Below, piece by piece: positions 46,628-55,688 of a DNA stretch of 64,000 nucleotides. Position 1 is the first letter of the stretch; each line of letters opens with the position of its first letter. The notes beneath the pieces were generated by a model that did no database searches, was not told the origin of the DNA, and was given only the letters and a program-made list of their open reading frames with translations. The stretch lies in assembly GCF_014637795.1 (NCBI RefSeq), contig NZ_BMFD01000005.1, positions 248,001 to 312,000 on the forward strand. The letters are read 5' to 3'. The position numbers were made by a program, and so were the translations under genes. This DNA is from Belliella aquatica. Its GTDB lineage: Bacteria > Bacteroidota > Bacteroidia > Cytophagales > Cyclobacteriaceae.

Positions 46628-46719
46628 TTGGCTTACGCAAGAATTAAACATTCATAAAATTATCCCTTCGATTTTATTTAATCTGCATAGTACATCATAC
46701 TTGGTACTTTGTACAAAGT

Positions 46720-46752
46720 AAAAGCCCTGCTCTATTTAAGAACAAGGCTTTT
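46720..46752 (-). terminator. Terminator of the PLP enzyme gene
   Basis: On the minus strand AAAAGCCTTGTTCT (46752 down to 46739) pairs with 46733-46720 using two G-U pairs, loop TTAAA-like, then CTTTTAC. A perfect 16-bp palindrome TACTTTGTACAAAGTA (46705-46720) abuts it. Confidence 0.72.
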
Positions 46753-46775
46753 GGATATAAAAACCCCCAAATATA

Positions 46776-47921
46776 TTAAATAAATTCTAGTGCTTTTTTA
46801 AGGTCATCTTTCAAATCTTCCGCATCTTCAATACCCACACTCAGTCGAATCAAGGAATCTACCAAGCCAACTTTCTCTCTTTCTTCCTTAGGCACACTAG
46901 CGTGCGTCATACTTGCTGGATGCCCACAAAGCGACTCCACTCCACCCAATGACTCAGCCAAAGCAAAGAAGTGTAAATTCTCAAGTAATTTTCTTGCGTC
47001 TTCAATTTTGTTTCCTACTAAAGTAAAGGAAATCATCCCTCCAAAATCTCTCATTTGTTTCTTGGCTATTTGATGATTCGGATGATCTTCAAAGCCTGGC
47101 CAATATACTTTTTCGATTTTAGGATGATTTTTCAAAAATGCTGCGATAGTTTTTCCATTTTGACAATGTCTCTCCATTCTGATATGGAGCGTTTTAATTC
47201 CTCTCAACACCAAAAAGCAATCCTGTGGCCCAGGAGTTGCTCCACATGCATTTTGAATAAAAGCTAACTGCTCGGCCAATTGATCATCATTGACAATGAT
47301 AGCGCCCATTACTACGTCAGAATGACCACCGAGATATTTGGTTACTGAGTGCATCACGATATCAGCACCCATATCAAGCGGGTTTTGAAGGAAAGGAGTG
47401 GCAAAAGTATTATCCACTGCAAAAAGCACACGATGTCTCTTAGCTACTGCTGCAATTGCGGCTATGTCAATGATGTTCATCATTGGATTGGTTGGCGTCT
47501 CAGCCCAGATCAGCTTTGTTCTCTCGTTGATATACTTGCTGATGGATTCAGGCTCTTCCATAGACACGAAATGGAACTTGATCCCATAGCGCTCAAATAC
47601 TTTAGTGAAAATCCTGTAAGAACCACCATAAAGATCATTGGTACTAATCACTTCATCACCTGGGTTGAGCAATTTGATGATTGCATCAATCGCCCCGAGA
47701 CCAGAAGAAAAACATAAGCCATGTTTCCCATTTTCTAAAGCAGCAAGATTATTTTGAAGTGCAGTCCTAGTTGGATTGTGCGTTCTGGAATATTCGTACC
47801 CCTGATGATCACCAGGTGAGCGCTGCACATAGGTCGAAGTCTGGTAAATAGGAGTCATAATCGCTCCTGTAGTAGGATCCGGCTCTACGCCCGCATGTAT
47901 TGCTTTCGTTCCAAATTTCAT
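46776..47921 (-). CDS. Trans-sulfuration PLP enzyme (cystathionine gamma-synthase/lyase)
   Basis: 381-residue fold-type I PLP enzyme of methionine/cysteine interconversion. YEYSRTHNPTRTALQ (near residue 45), WAETPTNPMMN, the PLP lysine in SVTKYLGGHSDVVMG, and LSVGIEDAEDL at the C-terminus are all diagnostic of the cystathionine gamma-synthase/gamma-lyase family. The start is set at the ATG at 47921 (MKFGTKAIHAG); a TTG five codons upstream is also possible. Synthase and lyase cannot be separated by sequence reading alone. It is monocistronic with its own terminator. Confidence 0.92.
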   Translation of the reverse strand: MKFGTKAIHAGVEPDPTTGAIMTPIYQTSTYVQRSPGDHQGYEYSRTHNPTRTALQNNLAALENGKHGLCFSSGLGAIDAIIKLLNPGDEVISTNDLYGGSYRIFTKVFERYGIKFHFVSMEEPESISKYINERTKLIWAETPTNPMMNIIDIAAIAAVAKRHRVLFAVDNTFATPFLQNPLDMGADIVMHSVTKYLGGHSDVVMGAIIVNDDQLAEQLAFIQNACGATPGPQDCFLVLRGIKTLHIRMERHCQNGKTIAAFLKNHPKIEKVYWPGFEDHPNHQIAKKQMRDFGGMISFTLVGNKIEDARKLLENLHFFALAESLGGVESLCGHPASMTHASVPKEEREKVGLVDSLIRLSVGIEDAEDLKDDLKKALEFI

Positions 47922-48105
47922 AAGTGTAGTTTTCAAAATATTTGCTGTAAATAAATTTTACAGCAGTGAATGTTAAATTATTTTTGGGTTGATTTCCTGT
48001 AAACAACAAGAACTAAGCTTAAGAATTCCAAAATCAGATTAGAAATTCAAAATTCCATCTCTTGATCGTTCAATAATGCTTTCTTTGCATTAATATTGCT
48101 CAAAG

Positions 48106-48804
48106 ATGAAAAAAAAGGAAGGTATATTCAAGAGAATCCAACTAATCGGAAAGAGTAATCCAGCAGTGGCCTTGGCGCTGATTTGGGTAAGTTTGATTCC
48201 TTCTATTTGTAGCTTGTTTTTGGTTCCTCTAGCAGTCAGCTATCTGTCGGTTTTGGAATTGATTGATTTCACATCACTTTTCACCATTCTCGTCTTTGTT
48301 TGTACTGCAACACTTTTAATGGGCTTGGCATTGATGCCTACAACGCTATTTGCCGCGCTATCGGGATTCTTATTTGGATGGCAATCATTCATTTGGGTGG
48401 TGATCGGTTATACTTTGGCCACACTCCTAGGATATGCTTGGGGAAAGAAACTTGGCGGCAATAGTCTAGAAGTAATTCTTCAGCAATATCCAAAAGCTAG
48501 AGATTTGCTTCAGAAAAAAGAAGGTAGAATGGGTGAACTCATCTTCTTTGTCAGGCTAAGTCCTGTGATACCATTTGCGCTTTCCAATTTACTTTTTGCT
48601 TTGATCAAAAGTGGATGGAAGAAACTCGTGATTTTTGGAACATTAGGCATGTTGCCACGCACGACCTTGGTTTTCTTCTCAGGCACCATCGCTTCCAACA
48701 TTTACGGCGCAGTTCAGCAAGAAGGCGTTAGCGGAAAAGGATGGATATTTATCTTATTGCTACTTTTAAGTATTTATGGCATTTGGAGGTTTTTTAAACG
48801 CTAA
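48106..48804 (+). CDS. TVP38/TMEM64-family membrane protein
   Basis: 232 residues, about five or six membrane helices, with the VTT (DedA-like SNARE-associated) core: ALSGFLFGWQSFIWVVIGYT, then GYAWGKKLGG, FFVRLSPVIPFALSNLLFA, and GTLGMLPRTTLVFFSG. Members may act as lipid scramblases or transporters in the inner membrane. Exact function is unknown. Its stop is one base from the stop of convergent porU2, with no space for a terminator, so the two transcripts must overlap. Confidence 0.88.
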   Translation: MKKKEGIFKRIQLIGKSNPAVALALIWVSLIPSICSLFLVPLAVSYLSVLELIDFTSLFTILVFVCTATLLMGLALMPTTLFAALSGFLFGWQSFIWVVIGYTLATLLGYAWGKKLGGNSLEVILQQYPKARDLLQKKEGRMGELIFFVRLSPVIPFALSNLLFALIKSGWKKLVIFGTLGMLPRTTLVFFSGTIASNIYGAVQQEGVSGKGWIFILLLLLSIYGIWRFFKR

Positions 48805-48805
48805 A

Positions 48806-51800
48806 TCACCTCAGCAAATACATTTTTCCATAACCTTGCTTGAAACCCTTATCTCCGGCTGTGGCTCTCGGCTCTACAAATTGACCGTCTTTTCTAACCA
48901 AAACTCTATAGATATATACTCCATTTGCAAGCTGATCACCAAATTCATCTCTTCCATCCCAAGCAAAATCAGAGATGTTGTTTCCGATTCGGATTGGACC
49001 AAGTTCGTCTTGCAAGATTTCCCTTACAACTCTACCCGTCACAGTCATTATCTGAATTTTGATTTGATCAGGAACTTCTGAACCTGTCACTGTAAACACA
49101 AATCGAGTACTTGTACTAAATGGATTTGGGTATGGGTAGAAATTCGTAATCGTAGATTCATTGATCACCTCGAAGTTCACTTCATAAGGCTTGTCTACGC
49201 CTAATTCCTCTGTTGCCACTCTAAAGGTATACATCCCATCTTCCAAAGGACCCGGCAAAAGCTCAATTCTAAAGCTGCTATTTTCTGTTGCTGGAGACCA
49301 AGAGATTTTTGGATTAGAAAAATTCATCCTCTCAAATTGACAACCATCGCATTGCTTTTTGAGGAAAAGTTCTAAACCCAGGGTATCCTTTTTGAGCAAA
49401 AGCGTCTTTTCATTTTTGAGCAAAGTATTGATCAAAACAGTCGGCGAGACAATGTCGCCATCCATGATATAGGTACCATCAAAACTCACGTCCAAAATTG
49501 CATTGGTGTTGTCTGGAATCACATTAAAATAATCCACAAGATCAATCAGGTTGTTTCTAAAAGTCTGCTCCATGATAATTCGAGGATTGGCAAAAACCTC
49601 CACTCCTATATTGCCTCCTCTACCTGCGGATCGGAATTCTATGTCAAATTCATAACTTTCTCCTGCTTTGATAGCTGGAATCTTCTTCTCAAACCTTTCA
49701 ATTTTCCTCTGAGAAGTATTGTTAAATGCCCACTGTACAGTAATCGAATCCAAATAGTCGTATTTTGAAACATTGAGAAACTCAAATTTCAAGCTTGAAT
49801 CCTCTCCTTCTTGCAACGTCTTTTTCGGCTCTTTTCCTTTGAAAATCAAAACTCCTTCTGGCACTCCAGTATAGTTGACTTGCCATTTGGCCAATTGGGC
49901 AGGAGCAGTTGCGGAGTCATCATTCATCGCATAGCGCAGACGCAAATAAGGGAATTGTACGGGATTGATAAAGTTCAAGTCAAGCTGACCGTCTTGGACA
50001 TTGTGGAAGAGTAGGGATTCTTCCCCATTTTCAGCAATTCCGATGACATCGAAATTCGTCAAATCTTCATCTATCCAATCCCTGAATTTCACTTCATTGA
50101 AATATCTTTTCCACTCTGAAGCAGGGCCAATTCTAGGCGTAATGATACTTCCCGAAGTGAAATAGCCCGTTACATCAGTTTCAAACTCTACAATCTGCTG
50201 ATTCGGTTCTGCTTCCAAATTAGTTTTTGCAACGATTTCAATTGCTTCACCTGGTCGCATCCCTTTTCTCCCATGGAGAATATATGGTTCACCATTTTTT
50301 AGATTTCTGAGTGTGGCTTCATTCGCTCCAACTTCCTTTAGTTTTTCAAAAACAAAATCCTGCCACTGCTCATAATTCACATTACCCACGGAAAAAATCG
50401 TCACATAATCACCTTCAGCTAATCCGTCAATATAATCTATCAGAATACGCTGATTTGGATCTGCAAGCCAGGCATTTCGGATACTTTGAATAACCTGTGG
50501 AACACGTCCACAACTTCTCCCATCCAAAATATCAAAACCTGGTATAGGAATGACTAAATAGGGTGTCAGAGATCGCTGCTCAAAAGCTACCAATCCTAAA
50601 GATCCATTTGGACAGAGTCTGCTATTGGCATTATTTACATTATCGATAATCTGAGGTACTCCATCGAGGTAGAATTGCGTGTTTCTAAATGTCAAACTGT
50701 CTGCCTCTATCCCAAAAGTGAATACTCCAAAATTCAATCGGGTATCTTCGAATTTCCATATTCTTCGAGTGGGATCAACTTCAAGGTTTGAAAGATTATT
50801 TCTTTCTAATTGGGGCATTACTCGCTGAGTCCAGCCCTCAGGTCCATTTTGGATATATGAAAAACTTGATGCAATCCACTCGTCACTTTCTCCTTGTCTG
50901 GGATTGAGAAACTTCGATCTCCAATAAAAAGTCAGGGAATCTTTAGCTACAATATTTTCAAAAAGATCAATGTCCCATCTTGAAATATTGGCTGTAGTCA
51001 CTCTCTTTTCTCTTCTTCTTGCTGAGGTAAAATCAGCTGCTGTATCCAATTGAATAATCAGCGTTCTTTCTTCTACCGACTTCCCCGGAATCTGCGTGAT
51101 GAGTTCAATATTTCTTTCATTGACCAAGCCAAAATTATATGGTAATATATTGAGTGTTCCACTTAATGGGATAAATTGAGTCGTCGTAATGATGTTATTG
51201 GCATAGGTTAACTCCTCGACTGCTCGAGATCGGTTCACTTCAATAGTGAATAAGTTGTCTCCGAAAGCCTGAACTCCCGTGTTGGGAACTGTGAAATAGA
51301 TGGTATCTCTTCTGTACACAGGAGGCAACATCTTTGAGTCATATTGGATATTCGTTCCATCTGGAAGTCGTCGAGAAACTCTAAAATCAATAGAGTCGAA
51401 ATCCACTCTTCCAAGATTTCTTAAAACTACAGCAAGCTGCAAAGAATCTGAAAGTGCATTGAAGGGTTCATTATCAAAACTACCAAGCGTGACCTCTTCA
51501 TTGTTCAATGAGTAATCTGCCCTATTTGCAGGAAACAAGCGGATAGCCGGATCTCCCAACATCACCAATTGCTCTGCGTGAGCACGGTTGACTTCAGAAG
51601 TGCCATATCTTAAATAGAAGAATTTCTCCGTCTCTTTTCTAATTGTCCCAATAGGCTGATGGATCATAGATGAATCTGAAAATGCCTTTGCATAAAAAGA
51701 CTCACTATACCTTCTTAAATAAATATCAACCCCAATATTGGCATGGGCCATAAAATTTGTACTTCCCCGATTTGGAGTCAATACCCAATCTTCTCCAAAA

Positions 51801-53833
51801 GTAAAAGCATTTCCAAAAGCATTTCCTGCATCACAACCATTGAGAAGTAACATCGGATATTTGCCTTGGTTATTGTAACCCAAAGTTGGATCTGAGGCAA
51901 AGCCTATTTCAATATCAATAATGGTCGGCGCACCATGTCCGAAGAAAGTAATCAAACTCGTCCCTCGATTTACATCGCCAGATATATCAATCAGCTCAAT
52001 TGTTGAATTCGAACGCTTTCTATAGGTAGTTACATTCCCACCCAAATAAGGCCCTTCTGCAATATTCTTGAATCCATTCAAAAAATTGAAATACCTATCA
52101 AGTTCAAAAGCTGTAACCCCTCCACTTAGATGGACAATTTCCTTTTGCCAAGGTTCTGAAACACCCACTGCATCCTTTTCTTTGGCTTTGTCCAGGTAAT
52201 CAGCGACATGGTTTGGTGTTCTAGCTGGAATTCGCCCAATCGCCACTGATGATACAAATGGATTCAATGGATCCAAACCAATAGAGAAGTTATTGTCTGC
52301 ATAAGGGTATCCAGCTGGTGGGACCATATCCTGAAACTGGAAAGCTGATGGTCTTTTTCTGTAGAAATAATTAATCCCTCCTTCTCTGGCCGTGCTGAAA
52401 ATCCCCGTAGATCTCCCAATCAAAAACATAAAGTCCGGCTTATGTAGCGGATAATATGCTCTCAAAAATTCATATATCGCCAAAGGAGTTTGTTCTCCAA
52501 AAGTAAATTGATCGTACAATTCATCAATATTCACAACCAAAGTATCATAACCTCCACCTGCAACAGATGCTCTATGAGCAGCATATGCCTGAACGGGATC
52601 ACCGTAACTCGCAGATGGTCTCCTTAAAGTCCTATTCGAGACAATGATGTAGTCAGCAGATTGGGCAAGAAGGTTCCTGAAACGAACAGGTTTCATCACA
52701 TTGATGACATTTACATTTAGTTGATTTTCTAAAGAAATTTTACTTGACGCTCCCGCAATTCCTGACCTGAAATGGATTACACTCCCTGTTCGGGAAACAG
52801 GAATTCTTACAGGATTGATTGGATCTGAAATGTCATGTGCTATATAATCTGAGATTACATTAGTCATCTCAATCTGTGCATCTCCAGCTTCCGTAATGAT
52901 AATTTCTTTTGAAACATCTCTATTTTCAATTGATTTTGGATGGGTCAATCGAATGTAGGCAATCGAAGTATTATCAGGATTGGATGCTCCGCTTGAAACT
53001 ACCTGTACAGTGATACTTCCATCAGAATTGAAGTCAGAGGAAATTAATGGGATTTCAACATTTATGGCTTCAAAGTTTTTATATTCATAGGTACCCACAT
53101 CTCTTAAGCTTGCCGAATTAGCTCCAGCTCGAACAATCGTCAAATGGGGCGTTTCAGATCTTCCTGTTAAACCTATTTCTAATTTCGCAGTAAGGCCAGC
53201 AGGAACCTGTCCAAGAGAACTGAAAATAATACTTCTTGGAGTTCCTTTGACTACTGGAGCTGACATCCAGCCTTGACCTTCTTCGAACTCTGAAAGCCTA
53301 GTACTTGGGAAATATGTTCGACCAAGATTATATTGATCAGAATAAATTTCAAGTTCCTCTGTATGATAATAAGTGGCTTTTGGTAATGAACTCTCGACTG
53401 CTTGTCTTATGGACATTCTTTTTCCTCGAATCCCTGGTGTGACAGTAAAAAAGAAGGCAGTGGAGTCATTGTGCGTATTGTACATAATATTCCCTACGTG
53501 AGAAGGGTCTTTATGCAGTTTTCGATCTAAAGATCCATCATTTCTTTTTCCATAGAATTCTAAAAAATCATTTTGATCAAAGCGTCCATCATTTTCTCCT
53601 TGAATATGAATCGCCACCTCTTCACCTCGGTGATAAAGTCTAATATCTCGTGGATCAAGTCCGCTTGTATTGATCCCAGAAGCTGATAGCGTGGTAAAAG
53701 TAAGTCTGTGAATTCCGTCCTCAGCGGTCGGAATTCGATAGTAGGTGTTGTCGTAATTGATCCAATTCGTCTGTGCTGACAAACTCGCTGCTATCAATAA
53801 ACATAAAAACGTATAAACAACTTTTGTCTTCAT
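48806..53833 (-). CDS. porU2: Type IX secretion C25-family sortase PorU2
   Basis: 1675-residue surface protease of the gingipain (C25) family. A signal peptide (1-20, ASLSAQ) is followed by a long beta-rich prodomain. The catalytic domain has His near 632 in TFFGHGAPT and Cys near 666 in LLLNGCDAGNAF. After many Ig-like segments it ends in a FlgD-like type IX C-terminal signal with YPYPNPF and NGVYIYRVLVRK. PorU itself cleaves such signals and attaches cargo to A-LPS; standard PorU is about 1100-1300 residues, so this longer type is the second sortase. It follows porV2 by 6 bp in one operon. Other T9SS core genes are not here. It could alternatively be a C25 effector. Confidence 0.82.
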   Translation of the reverse strand: MKTKVVYTFLCLLIAASLSAQTNWINYDNTYYRIPTAEDGIHRLTFTTLSASGINTSGLDPRDIRLYHRGEEVAIHIQGENDGRFDQNDFLEFYGKRNDGSLDRKLHKDPSHVGNIMYNTHNDSTAFFFTVTPGIRGKRMSIRQAVESSLPKATYYHTEELEIYSDQYNLGRTYFPSTRLSEFEEGQGWMSAPVVKGTPRSIIFSSLGQVPAGLTAKLEIGLTGRSETPHLTIVRAGANSASLRDVGTYEYKNFEAINVEIPLISSDFNSDGSITVQVVSSGASNPDNTSIAYIRLTHPKSIENRDVSKEIIITEAGDAQIEMTNVISDYIAHDISDPINPVRIPVSRTGSVIHFRSGIAGASSKISLENQLNVNVINVMKPVRFRNLLAQSADYIIVSNRTLRRPSASYGDPVQAYAAHRASVAGGGYDTLVVNIDELYDQFTFGEQTPLAIYEFLRAYYPLHKPDFMFLIGRSTGIFSTAREGGINYFYRKRPSAFQFQDMVPPAGYPYADNNFSIGLDPLNPFVSSVAIGRIPARTPNHVADYLDKAKEKDAVGVSEPWQKEIVHLSGGVTAFELDRYFNFLNGFKNIAEGPYLGGNVTTYRKRSNSTIELIDISGDVNRGTSLITFFGHGAPTIIDIEIGFASDPTLGYNNQGKYPMLLLNGCDAGNAFGNAFTFGEDWVLTPNRGSTNFMAHANIGVDIYLRRYSESFYAKAFSDSSMIHQPIGTIRKETEKFFYLRYGTSEVNRAHAEQLVMLGDPAIRLFPANRADYSLNNEEVTLGSFDNEPFNALSDSLQLAVVLRNLGRVDFDSIDFRVSRRLPDGTNIQYDSKMLPPVYRRDTIYFTVPNTGVQAFGDNLFTIEVNRSRAVEELTYANNIITTTQFIPLSGTLNILPYNFGLVNERNIELITQIPGKSVEERTLIIQLDTAADFTSARRREKRVTTANISRWDIDLFENIVAKDSLTFYWRSKFLNPRQGESDEWIASSFSYIQNGPEGWTQRVMPQLERNNLSNLEVDPTRRIWKFEDTRLNFGVFTFGIEADSLTFRNTQFYLDGVPQIIDNVNNANSRLCPNGSLGLVAFEQRSLTPYLVIPIPGFDILDGRSCGRVPQVIQSIRNAWLADPNQRILIDYIDGLAEGDYVTIFSVGNVNYEQWQDFVFEKLKEVGANEATLRNLKNGEPYILHGRKGMRPGEAIEIVAKTNLEAEPNQQIVEFETDVTGYFTSGSIITPRIGPASEWKRYFNEVKFRDWIDEDLTNFDVIGIAENGEESLLFHNVQDGQLDLNFINPVQFPYLRLRYAMNDDSATAPAQLAKWQVNYTGVPEGVLIFKGKEPKKTLQEGEDSSLKFEFLNVSKYDYLDSITVQWAFNNTSQRKIERFEKKIPAIKAGESYEFDIEFRSAGRGGNIGVEVFANPRIIMEQTFRNNLIDLVDYFNVIPDNTNAILDVSFDGTYIMDGDIVSPTVLINTLLKNEKTLLLKKDTLGLELFLKKQCDGCQFERMNFSNPKISWSPATENSSFRIELLPGPLEDGMYTFRVATEELGVDKPYEVNFEVINESTITNFYPYPNPFSTSTRFVFTVTGSEVPDQIKIQIMTVTGRVVREILQDELGPIRIGNNISDFAWDGRDEFGDQLANGVYIYRVLVRKDGQFVEPRATAGDKGFKQGYGKMYLLR

Positions 53834-53839
53834 ATCCTA

Positions 53840-54952
53840 TCAATCATTCCATCCCTTGTTCAACCTAAATTTATCATCAAGATCATTCAAACTCACTTTT
53901 ACACTAAATACATGAGAGTATGGAGTCTGAGAGACTCCTCCAATATCAGATAAAGCGTAGTCAATATGAAATTTCTCGTTGAGAAATAAGCCTAATCCAA
54001 AACTAGGCTTCCATACAAATGATGTTTCAGCATCAAAATCTCTTATTCTTTGCACATTGCTCCCACCTGCTCTTAGATAAACTAAATTTCTGTAAGAGGC
54101 TTCTAGACCTAATCTTGGATCTACACTGACTAAGTTTGTTGCCAAGATCGTATTTCTCCTTCCATCAAAAGTAAAATCAAGATCAAATACACCTTGAAGC
54201 TTGATTTCATCATTAACTTCAAAATCTCGCGTTACACTGAATATTGCTCTTGGCAAAGTCAATTCTATAGAATTGACTGGTACTTCATTATTGGTTTGGG
54301 AATAGACTTCTCTTACCATGTCTGCATTGTGTGACCATGCATTGAAAGTAGAAGTGACATCACGAAGCATAAATCCCAATCTCCATTCATCCAAGAGAAC
54401 AATGCCTCCTAAGTCCAATCCAAAACCCCAAGCTTTTGCAAATTTCCCTACATTTCTATGAATAATTTTTGTGTTGACCCCAAACTTGAACACGTCGCTC
54501 ACATCTCTGGCAAATGACAAGAGTAAAGCATAATCTGCTGCATTGAAAAATTGAATGTTATTGTAATTCAAAGCCCCGTTGGCATCATAAAGAAATCGTG
54601 TATCCGGAATATCATCCACGCCAAACCTAATCAATGAAATGGCTATCTGATTATCTTCTTCTATGTTCGTTGTGAAACCTGCATAGTCGAACTTTGCTAT
54701 CCCAGCAAAATATTCGGCATGCATCAGTGAAAATTCATACTCGTGTTTCACACCTATCAATCCCGCAGGATTCCAATACGCAGCGGTCACATCTCGAACA
54801 GAAGAAACCTGCGCGCCTCCCATAGAAAGAGCTCTTGCTCCGATGCCGATATTCATGAATTCATTGGAATATTTGGGAACAACGCTTTGCGCCTTGGCTT
54901 GTGCCAGACTAAAGACCATCAAAAAGCCCACAAAATATTTAAAAATCCCCAT
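53840..54952 (-). CDS. porV2: PorV/PorQ-family outer-membrane protein (PorV2)
   Basis: 370-residue outer-membrane beta-barrel. The signal peptide ends AKAQ (about 19-22). The mature start FMNIGIGARALSMGGAQVSS and AAYWNPAGL is diagnostic of the PorV/PorQ (FadL-like) family. The barrel ends in KVSLNDLDDKFRLN. PorV shuttles type IX cargo from the translocon to the sortase. Here it is immediately upstream of a C25 sortase (6-bp gap), which points to the PorU2-PorV2 pair. The operon promoter must lie in the 403-bp gap to padR. Confidence 0.85.
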   Translation of the reverse strand: MGIFKYFVGFLMVFSLAQAKAQSVVPKYSNEFMNIGIGARALSMGGAQVSSVRDVTAAYWNPAGLIGVKHEYEFSLMHAEYFAGIAKFDYAGFTTNIEEDNQIAISLIRFGVDDIPDTRFLYDANGALNYNNIQFFNAADYALLLSFARDVSDVFKFGVNTKIIHRNVGKFAKAWGFGLDLGGIVLLDEWRLGFMLRDVTSTFNAWSHNADMVREVYSQTNNEVPVNSIELTLPRAIFSVTRDFEVNDEIKLQGVFDLDFTFDGRRNTILATNLVSVDPRLGLEASYRNLVYLRAGGSNVQRIRDFDAETSFVWKPSFGLGLFLNEKFHIDYALSDIGGVSQTPYSHVFSVKVSLNDLDDKFRLNKGWND

Positions 54953-55355
54953 GTACTATTGTTAAATGCAAATGCAAAGTAAAAAGAAAAAATAGAGTAT
55001 TTGGCTTATTTTCAAAAAATTAACGCTTGAATTTCCAGAAAATACTGTCCGAATTCGATCGTAAAATTGTTCGCTTCAATGACACATCCATTTGCTAAAC
55101 CCTTACTTGTAACTCACCTTCAAAAAAAATCTCTTTGAACCAAAAACATCAAAATGTCACCCCAAATAAAATTTTCAAATATTTTTTCACTTTTTGTGAA
55201 ATTTTTTCCTGAAGGATAACCAAGAAACTGGTATAGCAAGGTAGCTTCTTTAACTTTGGTATAATTTTTCTTTTAAAGTCTTTGTGAGATTGTGAGATAA
55301 GACGAAAAATCAAGTAATCTTTCCACCATTCAAAAAGAAAAATAAATAGAAAAAG
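54953..55355. other. 403-bp gene-free divergent promoter region
   Basis: AT-rich stretch between porV2 (minus) and padR (plus). It holds the padR -7 element at 55251-55258 and, near 54966-54985 on the minus strand, a TACTTTGC stretch that could be the porV2 promoter. No convincing small gene or operator was found. Confidence 0.5.
55251..55258 (+). promoter_or_regulatory. Bacteroidota -7 element ahead of padR
   Basis: TAACTTTG fits TAnnTTTG exactly, about 97 bp before the padR start, implying a long leader. A clean -33 TTG was not found. Confidence 0.5.
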
Positions 55356-55685
55356 ATGACTGCTTCAAACACCCAAATACAAATGCGAAAAGGCCTTCTG
55401 GAGTTTTGCATTTTGCATATCATTGCTCGGGGAGAAGTCTATGCCTCAGACATGATCGATGAATTGACAGAAGCCAAGATGATCGTGGTTGAGGGTACAC
55501 TTTATCCGCTGTTGAATAGATTGAAAACTGCCTCTTTGGTATCTTACAAATGGGTAGAATCTGATTCTGGTCCACCAAGGAAGTACTACTCCATTACAGA
55601 AGATGGAACAGAATTTCTCCAGATTTTAGACAAAACATGGGATTCCTTAGTCCAATCTACCCAATTAATCACCTCAAAGCGCTAA
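55356..55685 (+). CDS. PadR-family transcriptional regulator
   Basis: 109-residue winged-helix regulator. MRKGLLEFCILHIIARGEVY opens the helical part, and EGTLYPLLNRLKTASLV with GPPRKYYSITEDGTEFL is the recognition helix and wing. It lacks a long C-terminal ligand domain, as in the short PadR subgroup. Its stop is 3 bp before the PspC protein gene. In many Bacteroidota such PadR-PspC pairs form an envelope-stress unit in which PadR represses the operon. Regulation here is inferred. Confidence 0.93.
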   Translation: MTASNTQIQMRKGLLEFCILHIIARGEVYASDMIDELTEAKMIVVEGTLYPLLNRLKTASLVSYKWVESDSGPPRKYYSITEDGTEFLQILDKTWDSLVQSTQLITSKR

Positions 55686-55688
55686 GAC

